64,000 nucleotides of DNA, from contig CAZEFW010000013.1 in the NCBI GenBank assembly GCA_964511535.1, positions 1-64,000 of the forward strand. Direction: 5' to 3'. This stretch comes from CAZCFB01 sp964511535 (GTDB taxonomy: Bacteria; Myxococcota_A; Polyangia; GCA-2747355; CAZCFB01). The translations under genes and the position numbers were made by a program. Under the pieces are notes generated by a model, which searched no databases, was not told where the DNA came from, and worked only from the letters and a program-made list of their open reading frames with translations. Positions 43,728-50,328 of the stretch are shown here, in pieces; positions within the stretch are counted from its first letter, which is position 1; the number at the start of each line of letters is the position of its first letter.

Positions 43728-43872
43728 TGACCAACAATCCTCCCGTCGCCAGGCTTGCTCCTGAAACCACTGGCTTTGTTGCTCGTCGGTCACTTGCCAC
43801 CAGCAAGCTCCCTCCTCGCGCCTCGCCAGTGATTCCAGTTGCTTCGCCTGACTCGGTCCGGATCATTGGTCA
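43728..43872 (-). repeat. Structured intergenic element, copy C (inverted)
   Basis: 145 bases in reverse orientation relative to A and B. Its terminal inverted repeat is different in sequence yet still pairs: TGACCAA (43728-43734) with TTGGTCA (43866-43872). The third stem is AACCACTGGC (43764-43773) with GCCAGTGATT (43825-43834), a changed base pair relative to CACAGGC/GCCTGTG in A and B. The core is conserved. It again lies between convergent stops. Changes on both sides of stems are the strongest sign that the structure, not just the sequence, is kept. Confidence 0.85.
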
Positions 43873-43889
43873 CCCCTCTGCTGGCCGGC

Positions 43890-45206
43890 TCAGCGCACCC
43901 ACACCTCCAGGTAAGCGCCGGCCTTGATGATGAAGCCCTGGTTCTTCTTGGCCACCACCACGCGCACGATGTCGAGCTTGCCGTTGCCGTCCAGGTCACC
44001 CAGGTCGATGCCATAGGCGTTGACGCTGGACGCGGACTCCACCGGGGCGCCGGGCGGGAAGGTCTTGGCGTCGGGCAGCCTGGCCGCGCTGTCCTCGGTC
44101 CAGGTCTTGCCCGTGCCGTCGCCCAGGTAGAGGCGCAGCCCCTGGCTCGCCTCGTGGGTCACCAGGTCGGGGTTGCCGTCGCCGTCCATGTCGCCCAGGT
44201 GCGAGATGTGCGCGCTGTCCACCTGCGCTGCCTGCTTGAACGACGTGCCCTTGTCGCTCAGGTAGATGGTCCCGCCCGCGGACACATCGGGGAAGGTGTC
44301 GCCGTTGACATCCCCCACCGAGCCCTGCACCGGCGTGCCCACGCCGGGGTAGGAGCCGCCCTGCAGGCTGGCCACCTCGGTCCAGCTGCTGCCGTCCCCG
44401 CCGTTGGCGTAGACCTTACAGATCACGCCCCCGCCGCTCTTGTGGGCCTGGCCGAAGGCGAACAGGTCCTGATCCCCGTCCGCGTCCATGTCCACCATGG
44501 CGAAGTGGCCCACGTTGGAGAAGGTGCCGCCCTTGCCGAAGCTGGGCAAGCCGCTGGCGGTGGCCTCGGTGAAGCCCCCCTTGCCGTCGCCCAGCAGCAG
44601 GCGCACGCCAGCGGCGAACTGGTCCGCGCCCAGCACCAGATCGAGCTTGCGGTCGCCGTTGACCTCCCCCAGCCCGGCGCCGCTGTATGTGCCCTTGAGC
44701 CCCGACGGCGAGCTCTCCTTGAACGAGCCCGCGCCGTCGTTCAGGTACACCTTCACGCCAGCGACATGGTCCCCGAAGGCGACGTCCATGTCCCCGTCGC
44801 CGTCCAGGTCCCCCACATCGCCGCCCCAGCCGCCGGCGAACCCGCCGCTGTTGAGCTTGGTGGGCGTCGCGAACTTGCCCTTGCCTTGGCCCATGTAGAC
44901 GTAGAACGCCTTGAGCCGCGGGTTGAGGCTCAGGTCGGCCACGCCGTCGCCGTTGAAGTACCCGATCTGCGGCACCGCCTTGTGCCCGGAGTCGGAGCCG
45001 ATGGTGCTCCACCAGGCCAGGGAGAACGCCCCGGACGCGGGCTTGCCCATGGGCACCACCGTGCTGGAGCCGGTCTTGATGCCCGCAAAGGACGAGTCCA
45101 CGCCGGGGGTGACGCCGCCGTCAGCGGCCCCGCCATCGCCCACCGAAGATTTACCGCCGCCGCAGGCCGCCAGCAGGGCGAAGGAGAGCAGGATTCGTGT
45201 GTTCAT
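43890..45206 (-). CDS. FG-GAP/VCBS-repeat propeller lipoprotein
   Basis: A 438-residue lipoprotein with lipobox LLAAC (Cys15) and a short Gly/Ser/Asp linker. About seven FG-GAP repeats follow, each with a calcium-loop motif of DxDGDGxxD type (DLDGDGDMDVAF, DMDADGDQDLFA, DVNGDTFPDV, DMDGDGNPDLV, DLDGNGKLDIV). This is the integrin-alpha-like seven-bladed propeller, which here is probably a calcium-stabilised surface binder. No enzymatic residues are visible. The gene is alone: downstream is structured element C, upstream a strong palindrome and the stop of the LysM gene on the same strand. Confidence 0.9.
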   Translation of the reverse strand: MNTRILLSFALLAACGGGKSSVGDGGAADGGVTPGVDSSFAGIKTGSSTVVPMGKPASGAFSLAWWSTIGSDSGHKAVPQIGYFNGDGVADLSLNPRLKAFYVYMGQGKGKFATPTKLNSGGFAGGWGGDVGDLDGDGDMDVAFGDHVAGVKVYLNDGAGSFKESSPSGLKGTYSGAGLGEVNGDRKLDLVLGADQFAAGVRLLLGDGKGGFTEATASGLPSFGKGGTFSNVGHFAMVDMDADGDQDLFAFGQAHKSGGGVICKVYANGGDGSSWTEVASLQGGSYPGVGTPVQGSVGDVNGDTFPDVSAGGTIYLSDKGTSFKQAAQVDSAHISHLGDMDGDGNPDLVTHEASQGLRLYLGDGTGKTWTEDSAARLPDAKTFPPGAPVESASSVNAYGIDLGDLDGNGKLDIVRVVVAKKNQGFIIKAGAYLEVWVR

Positions 45207-45245
45207 GCTCCCAGTATAGCCGCCGTCCAGGAGCCGCCTTGACTG

Positions 45246-45277
45246 TCAACCGTCAACTGCCAACAGTTGACGGTTGA
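45246..45277. repeat. Perfect 14-base inverted repeat, heptad-built
   Basis: TCAACCGTCAACTG (45246-45259) and its exact complement (45264-45277) flank CCAA. Each arm is itself two 7-base units (TCAACCG, TCAACTG), tying it to the other heptad arrays. It lies 15 bases after the LysM-gene stop and about 40 bases before the FG-GAP gene start on the same strand, so it could end the first transcript or regulate the second. Confidence 0.65.
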
Positions 45278-45291
45278 ACGGCCCGAGGCAC

Positions 45292-46563
45292 CTACAGATC
45301 ACCACCCTTGATCAACGCCGCGATGATCTTCGCCGCGCCCGTCAGGCTGCCTCGTCCCGGGTAGCCGGCCAGGGCCACGATCCAGCGGCTGCGGTGCTTC
45401 GGGTTGTAGATGTAGATGTTCTCGCTCAGCCAGTCGCGGGAGAAGCCGGCCTTGCGGAACAGGGCGTAGCCTTCCTTCTCGGGGAAAGCCCGGGCGAAGG
45501 CGTCCCACACCCGGTCGCTGCGGCCCTTGCGCTTGCGGTTCATGGCCCGGCGCAGCAGCTTCAGGTGCTGGCTCTGGCCGTCGTCGCCCAAGCGCAGGCG
45601 CCGCCGCCGGGGCAGCTGTTCGTGCAGCATCATGCGGCACATGGTCTTGGCCAGGTCGCTCAGGGTTGTGCAGGCCGCGCCCTGGCACGGGTAGCGTCCC
45701 TTGCCCACGCGCGCCGGGAGCTTCTTGCGGCGCTTGCCCTCGCGCAGGGTGATGGCCGGGGACTTTTTGAGCCGCTTGCCGTGCCCCTGGCTGGCCCACT
45801 GCTGGGCAGCGTAGGCCCGTATGATGTAGGTGTGCTCCAGGCCGGCCCGCCGCAGGGTGCCGCCCTTGCCGTTGAGCGCGTCATAGCCGGCCAGCTGCAC
45901 CAGCCGGTTGTGGGGGATGTTCTTGCTCAGATGCACCGCCTCCTCGAACAGGTCCTGGATTCCGAAGGTGCGGTCGCCCTTCCTGTAATGAAAGGTCACC
46001 TGGGTCTTGACGCCGAAGCGGTGCCGCCGCAGCAGCTCCAGCGCGCCGATGGCGGAGAAGAGCTTCACCGTGGAGGCCGGGTTCCAGCCGTACGGCTCCG
46101 ACGCCAGCTTGCCGTATGAGAGCAGGCGGTGGCTCTGCACCCGCGTCCCCCCGCGGCTGAGGCGGATCTCCGCCACCATGGCGCGGAACTTCTTCGGCGG
46201 GGAGAAGCCTCGCTTGCGCATCTTATTCCGCAGGGCGCCCTCGGCGAAGTCGTCGGCGCTCCAGTCGCACTGGCCGCGCACGAAGCGCCCGGCGGCGCCG
46301 CGTCCCTCGCGCCCCTTGCCCCCCTTGCGCCCCTGACACCGCGGCACCTGCAGCTCCTGCCCGGGCCAGATCTTGTCCGGCGCCTTGAGCACTCCCCGGT
46401 TGGCCGCCATCAGCTGGTCCACGGAGCAGCCGGTGCGCAGCGCGATATGTCCCAGGGTCTCGTCCTGGCGCACGGTGACCTTGCCGCCGCCGGCCGACGC
46501 TGCCGCGGGGGCCAGGGCTGCGAGGCTGGCAGCCAGCAGGGCTATGGCCGCCGCCCGCTGCAT
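45292..46563 (-). CDS. LysM protein with beta-lactamase-like serine hydrolase domain
   Basis: A 423-residue secreted protein. The signal peptide ends near residue 25 (AAASA), and a LysM peptidoglycan-binding domain covers about 29-75 (VRQDETLGHIALRTGCSVDQLMAANR). After a Lys/Gly linker, a serine beta-lactamase/D,D-peptidase-like domain covers about 125-420, with Ser164 in the STVK tetrad, SKN in HLSKNIPHN as the second motif, and KAG (in LFRKAGFSRDW) where KTG is expected. The altered third motif leaves activity uncertain. LysM targeting suggests it acts on the wall. It starts directly after the stop of the FGE-fold gene (no gap), as one operon, divergent from an M23 peptidase operon. Confidence 0.83.
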   Translation of the reverse strand: MQRAAAIALLAASLAALAPAAASAGGGKVTVRQDETLGHIALRTGCSVDQLMAANRGVLKAPDKIWPGQELQVPRCQGRKGGKGREGRGAAGRFVRGQCDWSADDFAEGALRNKMRKRGFSPPKKFRAMVAEIRLSRGGTRVQSHRLLSYGKLASEPYGWNPASTVKLFSAIGALELLRRHRFGVKTQVTFHYRKGDRTFGIQDLFEEAVHLSKNIPHNRLVQLAGYDALNGKGGTLRRAGLEHTYIIRAYAAQQWASQGHGKRLKKSPAITLREGKRRKKLPARVGKGRYPCQGAACTTLSDLAKTMCRMMLHEQLPRRRRLRLGDDGQSQHLKLLRRAMNRKRKGRSDRVWDAFARAFPEKEGYALFRKAGFSRDWLSENIYIYNPKHRSRWIVALAGYPGRGSLTGAAKIIAALIKGGDL

Positions 46564-47487
46564 CTACTCCGCGGCGCCTTCCCGGGCCAGGGCCTTTGCC
46601 TGCGCCACGGTGGCCGCGCAGCGGAAGCCGAAGTGATGGTACGGCTTGTTGCCCGGCACATGGGAACGCCGGTAGTAGGTGGTGGCGTAGGAAGCCGGCC
46701 AGTACCAGGACCCGCCGCGAACCACCCGACGCCGGAGCCGCTTGCACGGCTCCGCCCCGCCGCAGGGCCCCTTCGGCTCGATGCCCTGGCACGCCGCGCC
46801 GCACCGCTTGTAGCTCGAGGTGTACCAGTCGAGCACCCACTCCCAGGAGTTGCCCGCCATGTCGTACAGCCCGAACTGAGTCGGCGCGCGCTGGCCCACC
46901 TCCCAGGTGCGCCCCTTCTCCGGCTTGCGCCCCTTCTTCTTCACACCGCACGAGCGCCGCCCCCGGCGGTCCATGATGATGGCCCGCTTGCAGGTGGCCG
47001 GCTCGTCGCCCCAGGGGAACTTGCGTCCGTCCACGCCCCGGGCCGCCTTCTCCCACTGGGCCTCGGTGGGCAGGGTCTTGCCCATGACCTCACAGTAGGT
47101 CTTCGCGTGGTACCAGCTCACCCCGACCTTGGGCTGGCGCGGCCGGCTGTAGTCGTTGTAGGCGGTCTTCGCCCGCTTGCACTTGCCCGCCTTGACGCAG
47201 GCGACGTATCGCTCAACCGTCACCTCGTATCTGTCCATGTAGAAAGTCTGAACCCAGACCTTCTCCCGGGGGCGTGCGTGTTTGGGCCCGTCATCCGCGC
47301 CGCGGAGGAACCAGCCGCCCGGTACGCAGCCCATGTCCATGGGACCCGGCGCGCAGGGCAGCGCCGCGGGAGGAGTGGCTGGCGCGTCGGCGTGAGCCGG
47401 GAGGGAGGGGAGGGCAAAAAGCAGTGAAGCGAGTGGTAGGATTGCGCGTCTCATGGTTTTGTTGACGACATCCATGGGTGATTTCAT
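46564..47487 (-). CDS. Secreted FGE-sulfatase-fold (SUMF1-like) protein
   Basis: A 307-residue secreted protein with a signal peptide (cleavage near PAHA, about residue 33), then an FGE fold: GCVPGGWFLRGADDG, DRYEVTVERYVACV, PKVGVSWYHAKTYCEVMGKTLPTEAQWEKAARG, FGLYDMAGNSWEWVLDWY, RRVVRGGSWYWPASYATTYYRR and HHFGFRCA. The paired active-site Cys of true FGE are Trp/Tyr here, so formylglycine formation is not expected. It may be a wall-binding or effector-type FGE relative. The ATG at 47487 is preferred; an internal ATG at 47454 would shorten the signal peptide. It forms an operon with the LysM hydrolase. Divergent from the M23 gene over a 53-base A-rich heptad array. Confidence 0.85.
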   Translation of the reverse strand: MKSPMDVVNKTMRRAILPLASLLFALPSLPAHADAPATPPAALPCAPGPMDMGCVPGGWFLRGADDGPKHARPREKVWVQTFYMDRYEVTVERYVACVKAGKCKRAKTAYNDYSRPRQPKVGVSWYHAKTYCEVMGKTLPTEAQWEKAARGVDGRKFPWGDEPATCKRAIIMDRRGRRSCGVKKKGRKPEKGRTWEVGQRAPTQFGLYDMAGNSWEWVLDWYTSSYKRCGAACQGIEPKGPCGGAEPCKRLRRRVVRGGSWYWPASYATTYYRRSHVPGNKPYHHFGFRCAATVAQAKALAREGAAE

Positions 47488-47503
47488 CGTCAAAGGGTCC
47501 TGA

Positions 47504-47538
47504 AACAAAAAACAAAAAACAAGGAACAAAAAAACAAA
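47504..47538. repeat. AACAAAA heptad array in divergent start region
   Basis: Five 7-base units (AACAAAA twice, AACAAGG, AACAAAA, AAACAAA) end two bases before the ATG of the M23 gene. The same unit forms the arms of the 105-base array at 7080-7184. The stretch is starkly A-rich in GC-rich DNA and must contain the ribosome site (AAGGAA) of the plus-strand gene. Confidence 0.65.
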
Positions 47539-47540
47539 GA

Positions 47541-48668
47541 ATGTATCGGGTAAGGGCAGCGGTGGTCTTGGTGGCATGGGTGGCTGCCTGTTCGGGGCCG
47601 GCGCCCGCGCGGCGGGCTGCTCTGCCTCCGCGCCCGCCCGAGCCGGACGCCGGGGTCGTGGCCGCCCCGGATCTTCCGCCGCCAGACCTGGACGCACCGG
47701 ACCTGGCGCCGCCGGCGCCGCCGATCCAGCTGAGCGATCGCCCCTCCATCGTCATCAGCACTGGCGAGGCGTCCCCCGAGGAGCTGCGGGTACACGGTGA
47801 GCACAGCACCGGCTACACGCCCCCGGTCCCGGCGAGGAACATCAACCGCGCCAACCGCTGGGGCCGCCCCGGCAAGGGCTCCATCCCCGGCGATGGCGAG
47901 ACAGGCGCCCAGCCGGACCCGCGGGACTGGAAGTACACCGGCCAGTCCCCTTACGAGACCCGCTTCATCAAGAGAGGCCGCGGCAAGGGCCTGGCCCTGC
48001 CGTACCCGCTGACCTTCGTGATCAAGAAGCTCGGCAAGTGCCGCCGCGGCAAGCGCGGCCACATCGCCATCGACCTGGGCGGCATCGGCCCCAACCATGG
48101 CCTCGGCACGCCGATCCGGTCTCTTGCCCGGGCCAAAGTGATCCGCATCGGCCTGCCCAGACGGGACGAGGGCGAGTTCGGCCAGCCGGACCTGGACTCG
48201 GGCTACGCCTACCGCCGGGGCCGGGCCCTGCCGCGCTCCATGCTGGTGCCGGGATACGGGCGGGTGCGGTTCTTCACCCACGACTACGGCCGCTGGCGCT
48301 CCGGCGTGGTGATCAGCACGCGGATCCTCGAGGGGCGCTACAAGGGATACAAGGCGCGCTACATGCACCTCGGCGCGGTGCACCCCGGGCTGCGGGTGGG
48401 ATCCGTGGTGGACGCCGGGCAGGAGATCGGGCTGATGGGCTGCACCGCCATCCTCAACGACCTGCCGCACCTGCACTTCGACATCTGGACGCCGGGGGAC
48501 CGCCGCCGGGTGGATCCGTCGCCCATCCTCGGGCTGTCCAGCGGCCGGGTCGGCTGCCGTCGGAAGCGTCAGCGCAAGCGCCGCAAGCGGCGCCGACGGG
48601 CAAAGAAAGCTGGATCCTCCCGGGCAAAGACGGTTAGCTCGAAGGGCACCAAGGAGAAGAAGCGGTGA
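47541..48668 (+). CDS. M23 family (LytM-type) metallopeptidase lipoprotein
   Basis: A 375-residue lipoprotein with lipobox WVAAC (Cys17), a Pro/Asp-rich linker (25-60) and a catalytic domain at about 165-335. Zinc-peptidase motifs are HIAID (His174, Asp178), YMHLGAVHPG (His276) and the terminal PHLHFDIW (His310, His312). LytM enzymes cut peptide cross-bridges in peptidoglycan. The C-terminus is very basic (SGRVGCRRKRQRKRRKRR), which could hold it to acidic wall polymers. Its stop overlaps the GTG of the next gene. It faces the LysM/FGE operon across a short divergent gap, so the two cell-wall operons may be co-controlled. Confidence 0.9.
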   Translation: MYRVRAAVVLVAWVAACSGPAPARRAALPPRPPEPDAGVVAAPDLPPPDLDAPDLAPPAPPIQLSDRPSIVISTGEASPEELRVHGEHSTGYTPPVPARNINRANRWGRPGKGSIPGDGETGAQPDPRDWKYTGQSPYETRFIKRGRGKGLALPYPLTFVIKKLGKCRRGKRGHIAIDLGGIGPNHGLGTPIRSLARAKVIRIGLPRRDEGEFGQPDLDSGYAYRRGRALPRSMLVPGYGRVRFFTHDYGRWRSGVVISTRILEGRYKGYKARYMHLGAVHPGLRVGSVVDAGQEIGLMGCTAILNDLPHLHFDIWTPGDRRRVDPSPILGLSSGRVGCRRKRQRKRRKRRRRAKKAGSSRAKTVSSKGTKEKKR

Positions 48669-49759
48669 GACAGGATCCCGCCCAGAAGAAGGCCAGCACG
48701 GCCCCGCTCCTCGTGGCCGCCCTGGCGCTGGTAGGCGCCTCGTTGGCTCCGGCCGGGGTCAACGCCCTCGAGCCGCTCCCGCCAGCCACCGCCGCGCTGC
48801 TGGCCCGGATCCGCCCGGACAAGCCCCCCGAGAAGCTGACCCAGGAGACCCACTTCGTGGTCTCCGACGAGCTGCGCCACGACCAGTTCCGCGAGGCCGT
48901 CACCGGGCTGGGCGGCGCCTACGTGGGGGTCGGCACGGATCAGAACTACACCATGGCCGCGTGGGCGCGGCCGGAGGTCATGATCCTGCTCGACTTCGAT
49001 CAGATCGTGGTGGACCTGCACAGGGTGTACGGCCTCGCCTTCGCGCGCTGCGCGGACACCCCCTGCTTCATCGACTTCTGGTCGCCGGAGAAGCGCCCCG
49101 GGATCCTGGAGCTGATCAAGGAGTCCTACGCGGACCCGCGCATGCGGCGCCGCGTGTCCGCCGCCTACCGCATGGGACAGAAGCGGGTGCACCGGCGGCT
49201 GCTCAAGCTGAAGAAGGTCTACAGCTGGCTCAAGGTGCCCCACTTTTTGACCCACCAGGCGCAGTTCGACTACCTCAAGGCCATGTTCGCGACGGGCAGG
49301 GTATTCATGGTGCGCGGCGACTTGACCGCCGACGTGACCATGCGAGACCTGGCAGGCGCCCTGCGCGGCGCGGGCCTGGTGACCCGGGTGCTCTACATCT
49401 CCAACTGCGAGATGTACTTCAAGTACAGCAAGCCGTACCGCAAGAACATCCGCCGCATGCCGGTGGACGAGCGCTCGGTGCTGCTGCGCACCCGCGCCTG
49501 GCGCCAGTGGGTCCGCGAGGGCAAGAAGCCGCTGCACTACCTGTACGTAGTCCAGGCGTACGAGAACTTCCGCGGCTGGCTTCGACACCGGTCGGTCAAG
49601 AGCATCAAGCAGCTGATCCCGTACAGCGTGCTCAAGCCCGGGGTGCTGTACTACGAGATCAACGAGACCCTCGCGCAGCGCCGGGAGCGGCTGCGAGCGG
49701 AGCGACGGGCGGCGCGGCTCAAGTCCAGGGCCGGCAAGAAGCGGAGGGCATCACCATGA
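48665..49759 (+). CDS. Secreted protein resembling the LIC_10091 family
   Basis: A 364-residue protein beginning at a GTG that overlaps the M23 gene stop. It has a signal or anchor helix at about 14-32 (PLLVAALALVGASLAPAGVNA). The body contains THFVVSDELRHDQFREAV, GAYVGVGTDQNYTMAAWARPEVMILLDFDQIV and LYISNCEMYFKYS, which resemble a family annotated in Leptospira as LIC_10091 (methyltransferase-like fold with acidic residues, function unknown). I am moderately sure of that match. The C-terminus is strongly basic (RRAARLKSRAGKKRR), like the M23 protein. It lies between wall-peptidase and ExbB-like genes, all coupled by overlaps. Confidence 0.7.
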   Translation: MRQDPAQKKASTAPLLVAALALVGASLAPAGVNALEPLPPATAALLARIRPDKPPEKLTQETHFVVSDELRHDQFREAVTGLGGAYVGVGTDQNYTMAAWARPEVMILLDFDQIVVDLHRVYGLAFARCADTPCFIDFWSPEKRPGILELIKESYADPRMRRRVSAAYRMGQKRVHRRLLKLKKVYSWLKVPHFLTHQAQFDYLKAMFATGRVFMVRGDLTADVTMRDLAGALRGAGLVTRVLYISNCEMYFKYSKPYRKNIRRMPVDERSVLLRTRAWRQWVREGKKPLHYLYVVQAYENFRGWLRHRSVKSIKQLIPYSVLKPGVLYYEINETLAQRRERLRAERRAARLKSRAGKKRRASP

Positions 49760-50295
49760 ACCCCCTCTCCATGGTCATCGTCTACATGCTCGGGGGCGTC
49801 GGGGTGGGGCTCGCCATCGTCCGGACGGTGCAGGTGTTCCGCTGGCAGATCAACATCCCCGCCTTCAACGCCGCGCTGATCAAGCTGGCCCGCGCCGGCA
49901 ACATGGAGCGCGCGCTGAAGCTGTGCCGGGTGGCGCCCAACGCGATCTACGCCCGCATGGTCACCCCCGCGATCCAGGCCGCCATGGACCAGGAGACGGA
50001 CGGCCTGCGGCGGGCGGCGGCCATGGAGCGAGCCTTCGCCGAGGCCGAGCCGGCGGCCATGAAGCTGGACCACAACGGCCCGCTGCTCAGCGGGATCGCC
50101 CTGGCGGCGTGTGTCGCCGCGGCGGCAGTGGCGCTGGTGAGCGGCGTGGCTCCGGTGCAGTATGTGCTGGCAGGCGCCGCCGCACCGGCGGCGGTTTCGC
50201 TCTTCTCTCTGAACGCCAGCCGCAGGCTCCGCAGGAACGCCCGACCACGCTTCCAGGAGCTGGTGGCCGCGGTGCGCAAGAGCACGGAGGATTGA
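49756..50295 (+). CDS. Short MotA/TolQ/ExbB-like membrane protein
   Basis: A 179-residue membrane protein starting at an ATG overlapping the previous stop (ATGA). A first TM spans about 4-24. A cytoplasmic helical region carries the ExbB-type pattern FNAALIKLARAGNMERALKLCRVAPNAIYARMVTPAIQAAM, followed by EAEPAAMKLDHNGPLL. Two TMs follow at about 108-128 and 131-150, and a basic tail ends it. In ExbB/TolQ/MotA proteins this layout makes a proton-conducting stator ring; here the chain is shorter than usual and no ExbD/TolR/MotB partner is next to it. The role as ion channel is therefore tentative. Confidence 0.65.
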   Translation: MNPLSMVIVYMLGGVGVGLAIVRTVQVFRWQINIPAFNAALIKLARAGNMERALKLCRVAPNAIYARMVTPAIQAAMDQETDGLRRAAAMERAFAEAEPAAMKLDHNGPLLSGIALAACVAAAAVALVSGVAPVQYVLAGAAAPAAVSLFSLNASRRLRRNARPRFQELVAAVRKSTED

Positions 50296-50328
50296 CGGAT
50301 CCCGTCGCGGAGTAGGAAGATCCTCTAC

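Noticed and set aside
43728..43872. Insertion sequence or CRISPR-like repeat
   Set aside because: Inverted ends suggested a mobile element, but there is no transposase and no room for one, no clear target duplication, and no regular repeat-spacer pattern as in CRISPR.
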